Origin: Cryomorphaceae bacterium BACL11 MAG-121001-bin54
GTDB lineage: Bacteria; Bacteroidota; Bacteroidia; Flavobacteriales; BACL11
Direction of reading: 5' to 3'
Length of the DNA stretch: 64,000 bases
Assembly (NCBI GenBank): GCA_905182255.1
Contig: CAJJAH010000002.1
Location: 62,001 to 126,000 of the forward strand
The number at the start of each line of letters is the position of its first letter. Position 1 is the first letter of the stretch. Positions 34,197 through 43,709 of the stretch are shown piece after piece. A program made the translations under genes and the position numbers. The notes under the pieces were generated by a model. The model was not told the origin of the DNA and searched no databases. It saw nothing but the letters and a program-made list of their open reading frames with translations.

Positions 34197-36500
34197 ATGA
34201 AAAGAATTATAATATTACTAATAATGCCAGTAATGGTATTTGGACAAACAAATTTTAATTTAGAGTTATTAGGTAGCTATGAATGGCCAACAACAGAAGG
34301 AAGTGATATATGGGGTTGGGTTGACCCTTCAAGTGAAGCGGAATACGCATTAGTTGGCCTAAATAATGGTTTTGCATGCGTTGATGTATCTGACCCTTTA
34401 AATCCTATCCAAAAATTTTATATATCAGATATAAATTCTACTTGGAGAGATGTGAAAACTTGGGGTAATTATGCATACGTAACTACTGAGGCGAATGCAG
34501 GGTTATTAATTGTTGATTTATCAGATATGACAGGATCTACTTACTGGCATGAAAGTGTTTTTACGAACCCTACAAATGGGAATTCTGTGGAATTTACGGC
34601 AGCTCATAATTTATTTATAGATGAGAATGGTATATGTTACATTTTTGGAGCTTCTACCACCACACCTGGGAGTTCTCCATCTGATGGAGCTATCTTTTTG
34701 GATGTAGCCGCAAATGCTATTGCACCTGTATATTTGGGTGAATGGGATGATAATTATATTCATGACGGTATGGTTAGAGGTGATACTATGTACGCTGGCT
34801 GTATATACGCAGGTGAGTTATTTATTGTAGACGTTAGTGATAAAAATAACCCCAGTACTTTAGGCACAACTAGCACACCAAATGCATTTACACATAATGC
34901 ATGGGTAAGTAATAACGGTGATTTTGTATTTACTACTGACGAAACTTCTGATGCATACTTAGCTGCTTATGACATTACTAATTGTTCTAACATTCAAGAG
35001 GTAGATAGAATTCAATCGAATGCTGGAAGTTTATCTATACCTCACAATACTCATGTAGATGGAAATTTTTTAATTACTTCTTATTATCGTGATGGTACAA
35101 CTGTGCATGATATTACTTACCCAAATAACATAATTCAAGTTGCATATTATGATTCATATGGTGGTTCTGGAAATGGTTTTCAAGGCTGCTGGGGTACTTA
35201 TCCTTTTTTACCTTCAGGAAATATAATTTCATCAGAAATTGATGGAAGTGCAAATCAATCAGCAAAATTAATGATTTATGAAAGAAATTTTGATCAAGCT
35301 TGCTATATAGAAGGAAATATAACAGATGCATCAAATGGTATTAGCCTAAGTGGTGCAAGTATAGAAATATTAAATACAGTTTTATTAAATAATTCATCTT
35401 CTAATTTGTTAGGAGAATATTTTAGTGGAACAGCTTCAGCAGGAACTTATAATATTGTATTTTCAAAACCTGGATACTTAAACGATACTTTATCAGCAAT
35501 TTTAAATAATGGAATAGTTACAGTTTTAGATATAGCATTACAACCTTTAGTATCTTTTAATGGAGCAGGAATGGTAGTTGATTTCTTAGGAAATGGAATT
35601 TCAAGCGTAGAAGTAGTAGTTTTTAATACCGATTTTACTTTTAACACAACAACGGATCTAAATGGTAATTACGCTATCAATAACATGTATGAAGGAAATT
35701 ATGAGATTATTGCTGGACAGTGGGGGTATGTTACATCATGTGGAAATGAATATATCTCACCTTCAACAATAAATACTATTACATTAGAAGAAGGTTATTA
35801 TGATGATTTTACTTTTGATTTTGATTGGACTGTAAATGGAGGTGCTTCAGTTGGAACGTGGGAAAGAGGTCTTCCAGAAGGAACAGATAGTCAAGGACAG
35901 TATTATAATCCTGATGGGGACGTTAATAATGATTGTATGGACTTTGCTTATGTCACCGGTTTAAGTGCAGGTGGACAAACAGGAAGTAATGATGTTGATG
36001 ATGCTAATACTCTTTTAATTTCACCAATTTTTGATTTAAGTTCAGGTCAGAATCATTATTTAAGTTACTATTCTTGGTTTAGCAATGGAGGTGGTGGATG
36101 GGGAGGTGGTTCTCCTGCTGATGATTCGTTAACTGTTAAAATTAGTAATGGTAACACGACTGTAACGTTAGAAACAATGACTGCGAACTCACCTGATATG
36201 GGACAATGGAACTACAGAAGCTTTGATATTGGACAGTTAATAACTCTAACAGCCTCAATGCAAATAATTATTGAAACTGCTGATTGGGATGCATTAGGAG
36301 GTCATTGGGTTGAAGGAGCTTTTGACAAATTTTCTGTTACAAATGCACCAAATAATATAACTGATATAACTAACCAAGAAAAAGGAAAATTAATTAAAAT
36401 TGTTGATATTATAGGCAGGGAAGTCATTAATACTAAAAATTCTCCTTTATTCTATATATATGAAAACGGAAGTGTTAAAAAAGAGTTTATAATTAAGTAA
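34197..36500 (+). CDS. Secreted choice-of-anchor B family protein with short T9SS-like tail
   Basis: Exported protein of 767 residues. A signal peptide (ILLIMPVMVFGQ) precedes an LVIVD-repeat beta-propeller of the choice-of-anchor B type (about 15-370: GFACVDVSDPLNPIQKF, GLLIVDLSD, ELFIVDVSDKNNPS). Next come two carboxypeptidase-regulatory-like beta-sandwiches (about 375-455 and 460-530), then a jelly-roll module (about 545-720). It ends in KIVDIIGRE, FYIYENG and KEFIIK, a compact C-terminal tail shared with two other secreted proteins here instead of the full PNP-type domain. Probably a surface or secreted adhesin-like protein; no catalytic residues seen. Confidence 0.82.
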   Translation: MKRIIILLIMPVMVFGQTNFNLELLGSYEWPTTEGSDIWGWVDPSSEAEYALVGLNNGFACVDVSDPLNPIQKFYISDINSTWRDVKTWGNYAYVTTEANAGLLIVDLSDMTGSTYWHESVFTNPTNGNSVEFTAAHNLFIDENGICYIFGASTTTPGSSPSDGAIFLDVAANAIAPVYLGEWDDNYIHDGMVRGDTMYAGCIYAGELFIVDVSDKNNPSTLGTTSTPNAFTHNAWVSNNGDFVFTTDETSDAYLAAYDITNCSNIQEVDRIQSNAGSLSIPHNTHVDGNFLITSYYRDGTTVHDITYPNNIIQVAYYDSYGGSGNGFQGCWGTYPFLPSGNIISSEIDGSANQSAKLMIYERNFDQACYIEGNITDASNGISLSGASIEILNTVLLNNSSSNLLGEYFSGTASAGTYNIVFSKPGYLNDTLSAILNNGIVTVLDIALQPLVSFNGAGMVVDFLGNGISSVEVVVFNTDFTFNTTTDLNGNYAINNMYEGNYEIIAGQWGYVTSCGNEYISPSTINTITLEEGYYDDFTFDFDWTVNGGASVGTWERGLPEGTDSQGQYYNPDGDVNNDCMDFAYVTGLSAGGQTGSNDVDDANTLLISPIFDLSSGQNHYLSYYSWFSNGGGGWGGGSPADDSLTVKISNGNTTVTLETMTANSPDMGQWNYRSFDIGQLITLTASMQIIIETADWDALGGHWVEGAFDKFSVTNAPNNITDITNQEKGKLIKIVDIIGREVINTKNSPLFYIYENGSVKKEFIIK

Positions 36501-36594
36501 TTACTAAGCTAAAATTTGATTTTAATATAATTAGTGTTTAAGAGTAATTTAAGTAAATAGTTAGTAATTTTCATGTTATAACTTGAACAACTTC

Positions 36595-38808
36595 TTAATG
36601 ATTAATCGTAAGTCTTAAAACAGAACAAGATGAATTTACAGCAAACTTATCCTTACCAGTACCAAATAACATAGTTTTCCAAGTATCTTTTTTTGGTGTT
36701 CCTAATACAAGTAAATCATACTCCGCTGTAAGTTCAGAAACTGATTCAGTAGGGTTTTCTGAATATTCAATTCGAAGGCTAGAAATATCTTTATATTCTG
36801 AAAGTAACAAATGTGAATTATTTTTTATTTCCTTAAGGTTATCAGTATTATAATCATCTGATAAAACATGTAATAGGGTAAAAGTAGAATTGTAAAATTT
36901 ACATATATTAGCAGTAGTCATAATTAGCTTTTTTATATCTTTACTATTTGGACGAACTGCAAGAACAACTTTACTAATATATCGAACTCCGTTATCTTTA
37001 AAGAGAGCGAAATTTGAATTAATATTACTAACAATCCAACCTAAAGGATTATTAATTAAAAAACCATTACTTATCCTACCGTCCCATGAAAGTAAAAGCC
37101 AATCAGATTTTGAATGGTCAGAAAGGACTTGCATTGTATCAGATACATTATGAGTTACTATTGATTCAAAATCAAGTTCTAAATTATTTATTTCCTGAAC
37201 GATAGACAATTGCCTCTTTAAAGATTTAATTTTTGGTGTTTCAACAAGGACAGCATCTAAGAATGTTTGATCAGGTACTTCCTTAATATTAACTATTTGA
37301 AGACTTTTTCTTTGATTAAGTGAAGCTCCTAACTCGACTAATGATTCTGGTGAGTACTCATTCCCAAAAAGTGGAATAATAACACCAGCATCAGGGTTAA
37401 TTTGTCCATCAAGCCAATCTTTATGCTTTTCTTCAGAAACACTAAAGTTAGTTCTTTGTTCAGTAATATCATTTTTCTTTTTAAAAAACAAAAATTTGGC
37501 AGCTCTCTGACCGTAGTTTCTTAATACTCCTGTTCTAGAAGCTTTTATTCCATATGAATAGTAAATTATACTACCAATTAATGCTATTACTAATAATACA
37601 AGAATTGGCATCCATCCTAAATAAAATAGAAGAATAAATCCAGTAATAATACCAAAAATCTGCACATAAGGATATAGTGGAGACTTATAAGTTGGCTTAT
37701 ACCATTGAACTGCAGTTTCTCTAAGTACAATTACACAAATATTAACAGTAATAAACATACTAACCTTAAATGCACTTGCTAACTTAACAATTTTCTCTAC
37801 ATCTAAAAACAAAATAATTAAACCCATCATTAGGCACGTAATTAGAATAGTATTAATAGGAGTAAGGTGCTTATCATGTAATTTAGCAAGATTACTAGGA
37901 AGCAGCTTGTCCATTGCCATAGCAAAAGGAAATCTAGATGATGCTAATACTCCAGAATTAGCCATAGAAATAAGAGTTATAACTCCAACAAAAGCTACGC
38001 AGTAAGCAAACCATTCCCCACCCAATAATAAGGCTAAAGTGTGTATAGGCTTAATATCAGTTGATAGAATTTCAAGGGGGATGTTACCTACAAGAGTATA
38101 AGCAACAAAAACATAAACACTAGAAATAACTAGTAATGAAAGTAGCATTGCTAATGGTATATTTCTACTTGGATTCTTAACTTCCCCAGCAATAGCTGCA
38201 ATCTTTGTAACTCCAGCATAAGAAATATATACAAAAGCTACAGTACTAATAAGTCCCATAGTTCCATTATTCATAAATGGGTTTAATAGTTGCTCATCAA
38301 TTGAAGGTAAACCTAATAATAAAATAGATATCAGCGTTAATAAACTTAATATTACAATTACTAGTTGAACTCTACCAACCTTCTTTACCCCAAAAATATT
38401 AAGAAACATAATTAGTATCAAAAAACCTACAGAAAAATATTTTATATAAATAGGAGATATATTTGTGAGAACCAAAAGGTAAGCTCCAAATCCAACTAAA
38501 GCAAATGAACTCTTAAGCAGCAATGATAACCAAAGACCAATACCAGAAATTGTACCAAACAAAGGCCCTAATGCTCTTTCAATATAAACATAAGCGCCTC
38601 CTGATTTAGGCATTGCGGTAGCAAGTTCTGATTTAGAAAGTGCTGCAGGTAGAATACAAATAGCAGCAATTAGATATGCCAACCATATAGAAGACCCTGT
38701 TTTTGCAGCTGCTATTCCTGGAAGAACAAAAATACCAGATCCTAACATACCAGCAACACTAATTGCAATAACAGAAGATAAGGAAAGTTTTCTTTCTAAT
38801 TTTTTCAT
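36595..38808 (-). CDS. APC-family amino acid permease fused to UspA-like domains
   Basis: Membrane transporter of 737 residues. The first 430 residues hold 12 hydrophobic segments with the APC signature GMLGSGIFVLPGIAAAKTG at the start and SGGAYVYIERALG near residue 68. The last 290 residues are cytoplasmic and contain two universal-stress-protein-like folds ending VLGTPKKDTWKTMLFGTGKDKFAVNSSCSVL, which resembles the UspA nucleotide-binding segment. Such APC-USP fusions occur in other bacteria and may link amino-acid uptake to nucleotide state. The substrate is unknown. It is convergent with the choice-of-anchor gene; the 94-bp gap has no strong hairpin. Confidence 0.87.
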   Translation of the reverse strand: MKKLERKLSLSSVIAISVAGMLGSGIFVLPGIAAAKTGSSIWLAYLIAAICILPAALSKSELATAMPKSGGAYVYIERALGPLFGTISGIGLWLSLLLKSSFALVGFGAYLLVLTNISPIYIKYFSVGFLILIMFLNIFGVKKVGRVQLVIVILSLLTLISILLLGLPSIDEQLLNPFMNNGTMGLISTVAFVYISYAGVTKIAAIAGEVKNPSRNIPLAMLLSLLVISSVYVFVAYTLVGNIPLEILSTDIKPIHTLALLLGGEWFAYCVAFVGVITLISMANSGVLASSRFPFAMAMDKLLPSNLAKLHDKHLTPINTILITCLMMGLIILFLDVEKIVKLASAFKVSMFITVNICVIVLRETAVQWYKPTYKSPLYPYVQIFGIITGFILLFYLGWMPILVLLVIALIGSIIYYSYGIKASRTGVLRNYGQRAAKFLFFKKKNDITEQRTNFSVSEEKHKDWLDGQINPDAGVIIPLFGNEYSPESLVELGASLNQRKSLQIVNIKEVPDQTFLDAVLVETPKIKSLKRQLSIVQEINNLELDFESIVTHNVSDTMQVLSDHSKSDWLLLSWDGRISNGFLINNPLGWIVSNINSNFALFKDNGVRYISKVVLAVRPNSKDIKKLIMTTANICKFYNSTFTLLHVLSDDYNTDNLKEIKNNSHLLLSEYKDISSLRIEYSENPTESVSELTAEYDLLVLGTPKKDTWKTMLFGTGKDKFAVNSSCSVLRLTINH

Positions 38809-38885
38809 TAATTTTTCACTTTATGCAAATTAAGAAAAAAAAAATGAAATTCAGTATGAAATTATTTTAAAGAAAGGGGATTTCA

Positions 38886-38893
38886 TACATTTG
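38886..38893 (+). promoter_or_regulatory. Promoter -7 element of gcvT
   Basis: TACATTTG fits TAnnTTTG, 15 nt before the gcvT ATG. Confidence 0.6.
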
Positions 38894-38908
38894 TAAAAAA
38901 TTACATTT

Positions 38909-39982
38909 ATGAAGCAATTAGTATTATCAGAGTTACATAAAAATTTGGGAGGGAAAATGGTTGAATTTGCAGGCTATAATATGCCTGTACAATATGAAGG
39001 TGTAAAATCTGAACACCATACTGTTAGAAATGAAGTTGGTGTTTTTGATGTTTCCCATATGGGGGAAGTTTTTGTTAGTGGTGAAAAATCTTTAGATTTC
39101 TTACAGTATATTACCACTAATGATGTTAGTAATCTCACACCTGGTAAAATACAATATACATGTTTACCTAATACAAAAGGTGGCATTGTAGATGATTTAT
39201 TATTGTACATGATTTCAAAAAATAATTATTTATTGGTAGTAAATGCCTCAAATATGGAAAAGGATTTAGCATGGATAAATAAGCACAATACATTTGGGTG
39301 CTCAATTGATAATCAATCAGATAATTATTCATTATTAGCTATACAAGGCCCTAAAGCAATTAAGTTATTACAAGAACTTACTAATATTAATTTATCTGAA
39401 ATAAAATACTATAATTTTAAAATAGGAGCTATTGCAGAAATAGAAGATGTTATCATATCAAGAACTGGATATACAGGAGAAATAGGTTTTGAATTATATG
39501 TTAAAAATGAATCAACAAAAAAGCTTTGGGATGCTATTTTTAGCACTTCAGTTGAACTAAAACCTATCGGACTAGCTGCTAGAGATACATTGCGGTTAGA
39601 GAAAGGATTCTGCTTATATGGTAATGATATAAATGATTCAACATCACCAATTGAAGCAGGCTTAGGCTGGATTACTAAATTTACAAAAGAGTTTATAAAT
39701 TATGAAGAATTAAAAGCCCAGAAAGAAGGGGGAGTTTCTAGAAAATTAGTAGGACTTGAAATTATCGACAAAGGTATTGCACGTAAAGACTATCCTATTA
39801 TTGATTCTAAAAGAAATGAGATAGGTATTGTAACTTCTGGAACTATGTCACCAAGCTTAAGTAAAGCAATTGCAATGGCCTATGTATCTAAAGAACTTTC
39901 AGGAATCGGAAGTGAGGTTTATATTATGGTGCGTAAAAAACAAATTAAAGCAGTTGTTGTTGCTTTACCATTCTTAAAATAA
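38909..39982 (+). CDS. gcvT: Aminomethyltransferase, glycine cleavage system T protein
   Basis: T protein of the glycine cleavage system, 357 residues, which moves the aminomethyl arm from lipoyl-H protein to tetrahydrofolate. Diagnostic segments are MVEFAGYNMPVQYEG, VGVFDVSHMGEV, GGIVDDLLLYM, SRTGYTGEIGFELY with folate contacts, and GLAARDTLRLEKGFCLYGNDI. The C-terminal barrel has VTSGTMSPSLSKAIAMAYV. Its stop overlaps the comB start by one base (TAATG). The gcvH and gcvP genes are not in view. Confidence 0.96.
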   Translation: MKQLVLSELHKNLGGKMVEFAGYNMPVQYEGVKSEHHTVRNEVGVFDVSHMGEVFVSGEKSLDFLQYITTNDVSNLTPGKIQYTCLPNTKGGIVDDLLLYMISKNNYLLVVNASNMEKDLAWINKHNTFGCSIDNQSDNYSLLAIQGPKAIKLLQELTNINLSEIKYYNFKIGAIAEIEDVIISRTGYTGEIGFELYVKNESTKKLWDAIFSTSVELKPIGLAARDTLRLEKGFCLYGNDINDSTSPIEAGLGWITKFTKEFINYEELKAQKEGGVSRKLVGLEIIDKGIARKDYPIIDSKRNEIGIVTSGTMSPSLSKAIAMAYVSKELSGIGSEVYIMVRKKQIKAVVVALPFLK

Positions 39983-40710
39983 TGTTAGAAACTAAAAATA
40001 TATCGGTTTGCTTTACTGCTGATCAGTTTGAAAAATATGCTGATGGAAAATCAACAGTAGTAGTAATTGATTTGTTGAGAGCCACATCAGTAATATCTAC
40101 TGCTTTTAGTGAAGGGGTGAAGGCAATTATTCCTGTTCAAACTTTAGAAGAAGCACTTTCATATAAAGGAAGAGAGGGATATATTGTTGCTGCTGAACGA
40201 AACGCTAAGCCAATTAAAGGTTTTAATTATGGAAATTCTCCATTTCATTATATAAATTCTGACGTAAAAGGGAAAATTTTAGTACTCACAACAACTAATG
40301 GAACTAAAGCAATTCATAATGCTAGAAAACATAAGGTAATTACAGCTTCTTACATAAATATTGCAGCAGTTGCTAAGCATTTGATTAAAGAACATAAAGA
40401 TGTAATTATTTTATGTTCAGGTTGGAAAGGGGTATTTAACTTAGAGGATCCAATTTTTGCTGGAAGTTTAGCAAATTTATTAATTGATTCTGATAGATAT
40501 GAAAGTTCGTGTGATTCTTTATTTACTTCCAGACAATTATTAAAAAATTCAAATGGAGATTTATTTAATTATTTAAGTGATTCTTCACATAGGAAAAGAC
40601 TTAAAACTTTAAATATGGAAGATGATACTCGCTTTTGTTTATCTCCACCTATCACGTCAGATATAATACCTATACTAAAAGACGATAAATTAGTAATATT
40701 AAAAGATTAA
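39982..40710 (+). CDS. comB: 2-phosphosulfolactate phosphatase family protein (ComB)
   Basis: ComB-family protein of 242 residues with the characteristic VVVIDLLRATSVISTAF near the N-terminus, AAERNAKPIKGFNYGNSP, LVLTTTNGTKAI and LEDPIFAG. Founding members hydrolyse 2-phosphosulfolactate in archaeal coenzyme M synthesis. Bacteria without CoM also carry homologues, where a role in sulfolactate or another sulfonate pathway is possible but unproven. It is translationally coupled to gcvT, and no other sulfonate genes are nearby. Confidence 0.88.
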   Translation: MLETKNISVCFTADQFEKYADGKSTVVVIDLLRATSVISTAFSEGVKAIIPVQTLEEALSYKGREGYIVAAERNAKPIKGFNYGNSPFHYINSDVKGKILVLTTTNGTKAIHNARKHKVITASYINIAAVAKHLIKEHKDVIILCSGWKGVFNLEDPIFAGSLANLLIDSDRYESSCDSLFTSRQLLKNSNGDLFNYLSDSSHRKRLKTLNMEDDTRFCLSPPITSDIIPILKDDKLVILKD

Positions 40711-40743
40711 ATCTAATGCTCTAGTGATTTGAAAGTTAAAATA

Positions 40744-41643
40744 CTAATGAGACCAAAAATGTCTTCCTAAATAGAATGATAATTTTAATTTTAGATATAT
40801 TCCAATATTACTAATTTTATCTTCTGAAGAAATAACTATAGTATCATCACTAGATTCATCAAAGGTAGTAGTTTCACTTAATCTATTACGTGAGTTAATA
40901 TTTAATCCAATTTGAGGTTCAATCGAAAATATTTCTCTACTATTAAAAAGAAAAGCTGAATAACCTACTCCAATTCCAATGCTAGAAGAAAATATATTAC
41001 GTTTACTATTCCAAGTATCCTTCTCATCCGGTTGAGCAAATATCCCTGTTCCAGTTACAGGATCATAAGCTATTATATCATAACCCCAAGGATCAGATCC
41101 TAAAGGAATAAGACGTCCTTCTGCAGATGCATTCCTATTATTTATTCCCATTCCAAATGATCCTTCAAAAAACAATGCATTCCCTCTACCTGCTGGAAGA
41201 TAATATCTAATTTTGGGTATTGCTCCTATTTTAAATTCATTCCATTTAACTTTATCTTCTTCAAATGGATCGTTATTGTAATTATCACTAGTATTTAGTC
41301 CATTCAAATCTAATCCCAATCCAATAAGTAAGCCATCAGCTATAAAATAGCCGAAACTTATACCGTCCAAAAACCTACCTTCCCAATCAGAAAAATTAGT
41401 AAAATCTAAATCATAATTAAGATTTGATTGCGAATCATATATATCATTCCAATCACCATCATTATCTGAAATTGAACTTCCATTTAATTTTGTTTCTGTT
41501 TTCCAATCTCCACCAGTAATCCAATTGTAATTTGCATCAATTCCTGAGCCAATTTCAATTTGCCAAATTCCTTTTTCTATTTTTTGTGCACTTAAGTTGA
41601 CAGTAAATAAAGCTACTAGTAAAAAAGTAATGATTTTTTTCAT
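40744..41643 (-). CDS. Outer membrane beta-barrel protein
   Basis: Exported protein of 299 residues with a signal peptide ending NLSAQ. The body shows alternating amphipathic strands (IGSGIDANYNWITG, GISFGYFIADGLLIGLGLDLNG, SIGIGVGYSAFLF) and ends with the aromatic-rich strand LKLKLSFYLGRHFW, as expected for an outer-membrane barrel. No functional motif is visible. It has its own promoter element at 41665-41673. Confidence 0.7.
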   Translation of the reverse strand: MKKIITFLLVALFTVNLSAQKIEKGIWQIEIGSGIDANYNWITGGDWKTETKLNGSSISDNDGDWNDIYDSQSNLNYDLDFTNFSDWEGRFLDGISFGYFIADGLLIGLGLDLNGLNTSDNYNNDPFEEDKVKWNEFKIGAIPKIRYYLPAGRGNALFFEGSFGMGINNRNASAEGRLIPLGSDPWGYDIIAYDPVTGTGIFAQPDEKDTWNSKRNIFSSSIGIGVGYSAFLFNSREIFSIEPQIGLNINSRNRLSETTTFDESSDDTIVISSEDKISNIGIYLKLKLSFYLGRHFWSH

Positions 41644-41664
41644 TGTAATATTTTAAATGTTTAA

Positions 41665-41673
41665 GCAAAAATA
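41665..41673 (-). promoter_or_regulatory. Promoter -7 element of the beta-barrel gene
   Basis: TATTTTTGC on the minus strand fits TAnnTTTG, 21 nt before the ATG at 41643. Confidence 0.55.
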
Positions 41674-41735
41674 GTAAATCCAAGCAAATAAATAATTTTT
41701 ACGTGTAATATATCGAAACTATTAATAATAAATAA

Positions 41736-41762
41736 ACAAAAAACCTGCATAAATACAGGATT
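41736..41762 (-). terminator. Possible weak terminator after the porin-family gene
   Basis: On the minus strand a short stem CCTG / CAGG with an eight-base loop is followed by six T, about 20 bp downstream of the stop at 41783. The stem is short, so confidence is low. Confidence 0.35.
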
Positions 41763-41782
41763 ATTACGTTAAAAATTGTTTT

Positions 41783-42505
41783 TTAAAATAAATAACCAAT
41801 AGAAAATGAAATAATACTGTTCTTTATTTCATATGTGTTATATTCTAAATTATTAATTAGTGATCCATTTACTAAGCCTGTATTAGTAAGCTTAGAAATA
41901 GCTCCAGCTTTTATTAAGCTAGTATTTACATTTGAGTTAATTAAAAATTTATCAGATAAATAATAATTAACTCCTAAATTAATACCTACGTCAATAGTTT
42001 CTTCTTTGTAAGTTCCATCTGGTAATTCTGGGTGAGAATTTAAATTATCATTTTGACCTTTATCTGAAAGAATGATGTAATCTGGGGAAAGAATAAAGGA
42101 AACTGAAGGGCCAAAATTAAGTGAAAGTTTATCAGTTGCTTTATAGCTAATTGTTGGATTTAACTCAATATAAGCTAATTTTAGTTCGTGTGATGTTTTA
42201 TGCACATCACTTTGATTAACATCATAATCATGAGTATATTCATAAGTAAAAGATGCTCCTTTTTGAGAATAAATAAGCTCAGGATTAACATACCATTTAT
42301 CATTAATAGCAATTTCCATGTAGAAGCCACCAGAAAGCCCATTAATTGCTGAGCTTTCAATATTCTTAACTCCTTCATTTGGGGTAGAAATAATACTTGA
42401 GATATTTGTTCCAAATTTAACTCCAAATTTTATTGGGATTAAACTTTGTGCACTAACTGTTATGGTAATAAATGCAAAAGCTAGAATTGCTGCAATTTTT
42501 TTCAT
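41783..42505 (-). CDS. Porin-family outer membrane beta-barrel protein
   Basis: Protein of 240 residues of the small OMP beta-barrel type common in Bacteroidota. The signal peptide ends TVSAQ. The barrel has PIKFGVKFGTNISSI, NGLSGGFYMEIAINDKWYVNPELIYSQKGASF, TDKLSLNFGPSVSFIL, VGINLGVNYYL and a final FSIGYLF ending in Phe. It starts 10 bp after dnaN, so it may be co-transcribed with it. Confidence 0.8.
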   Translation of the reverse strand: MKKIAAILAFAFITITVSAQSLIPIKFGVKFGTNISSIISTPNEGVKNIESSAINGLSGGFYMEIAINDKWYVNPELIYSQKGASFTYEYTHDYDVNQSDVHKTSHELKLAYIELNPTISYKATDKLSLNFGPSVSFILSPDYIILSDKGQNDNLNSHPELPDGTYKEETIDVGINLGVNYYLSDKFLINSNVNTSLIKAGAISKLTNTGLVNGSLINNLEYNTYEIKNSIISFSIGYLF

Positions 42506-42515
42506 AGTTTTATTA

Positions 42516-43634
42516 TTAAGAATTTAACATTACTGGCATAACTAACATAAGAGTGCTTTCTCCTTCAACTAATCCATCAAGAGGTAATATAATACCAGCT
42601 CGGTTTGGCGCACTCATTTCAATTGAAATTTTTTCAGCACCAATATTATTTAACATATCAATTACAAATTTAGAATTGAAACCAATTTCCATATCATCTC
42701 CTTCATATTTGCATGACAATCTTTCCTCTGCTTTATTTGCAAAATCTAAATCCTCAGATGTAATCTGTAACTCACTACCTGCAACCTTAAATCGAATTTG
42801 GTGAGTAGTTTTATTTGCATAAATAGAAACTCTTTTAATAGAACTTAAAAGTGCTGCCGTTTCAATTATTAATTTATTTGGATTCTCTTTAGGAATCACT
42901 GCTTCATAGTTTGGATATTTACCATCAATAAGACGACAAATGATAGTAATATTACCAAAAGAAAATAAAGCGTTCGTCTCATTATATTTTAATGTAACAT
43001 CTGAATCATCATCAATATTGTTCTTGAGAATAGTTAATGGTTTTTTAGGAAGAATAAAAGATGTAGTCTTATCAGACTTAACATCATTTCGCGTATGCCT
43101 AACTAATTTATGAGCATCAGTAGCTACAAAAGTTGTCTGCTCGCTTGAAAGCTCACAGAACACTCCTGACATTACAGGACGTAACTCGTCATTTCCGCTA
43201 GCAAACAAAGTTTTGTTAATGGCATTAACTAATAAATCTCCTTTTATACTAGTTGAGGATGAAACTTGCAAAATTGGTATTTTAGGAAATTCATCGGCAT
43301 TTTGACCTGCTAATTTGTAATTTCCAAGTTCAGAACTCATCTCAATTCCAAAAGTAATTGTATCAACAATAAAGGATAAAGGCTGATTGGAAAAAGTTTT
43401 TAAGGTATCGATTAAAATTCGAGCAGGGATAGTGATTTTTCCATCTTCATTAGCCTCAACGCTAATAGAGGACATCATAGTTGTCTCAAGATCAGAAGCA
43501 ACTATTGACATTTTATTGTTGCTAATATTAAATAAGAAATTATCCAATATTGGCAGAGTATTACTAGAACTAATAACCCCATTTAGTTTTTGTAATTCCC
43601 TTAACAAAACTGTGCTATTAACTATAAATTTCAT
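42516..43634 (-). CDS. dnaN: DNA polymerase III beta subunit (sliding clamp)
   Basis: Ring-shaped processivity clamp, 372 residues, with three similar domains of about 120 residues. It starts MKFIVNSTVLLRELQKLNGVISS, with VFCELSSEQTTFVATDAHKLVRH in the middle domain and FNSKFVIDMLNNIGAEKISIEM in the third. It ends LMLVMPVMLNS, the usual MPM(R/V) region. It acts with DNA polymerase III and the clamp loader. It lies next to the gldFG operon, an arrangement I recall from other Flavobacteriia. Confidence 0.97.
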   Translation of the reverse strand: MKFIVNSTVLLRELQKLNGVISSSNTLPILDNFLFNISNNKMSIVASDLETTMMSSISVEANEDGKITIPARILIDTLKTFSNQPLSFIVDTITFGIEMSSELGNYKLAGQNADEFPKIPILQVSSSTSIKGDLLVNAINKTLFASGNDELRPVMSGVFCELSSEQTTFVATDAHKLVRHTRNDVKSDKTTSFILPKKPLTILKNNIDDDSDVTLKYNETNALFSFGNITIICRLIDGKYPNYEAVIPKENPNKLIIETAALLSSIKRVSIYANKTTHQIRFKVAGSELQITSEDLDFANKAEERLSCKYEGDDMEIGFNSKFVIDMLNNIGAEKISIEMSAPNRAGIILPLDGLVEGESTLMLVMPVMLNS

Positions 43635-43672
43635 TTTTAAAAATTGTATTTTTTTGTAGTTTAAATAAGTGT

Positions 43673-43680
43673 CAAATATA
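43673..43680 (-). promoter_or_regulatory. Promoter -7 element of dnaN
   Basis: TATATTTG on the minus strand fits TAnnTTTG, 38 nt before the dnaN ATG. Confidence 0.5.
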
Positions 43681-43709
43681 ATTTTTCTGTTTATATTACT
43701 GGGGATTTT

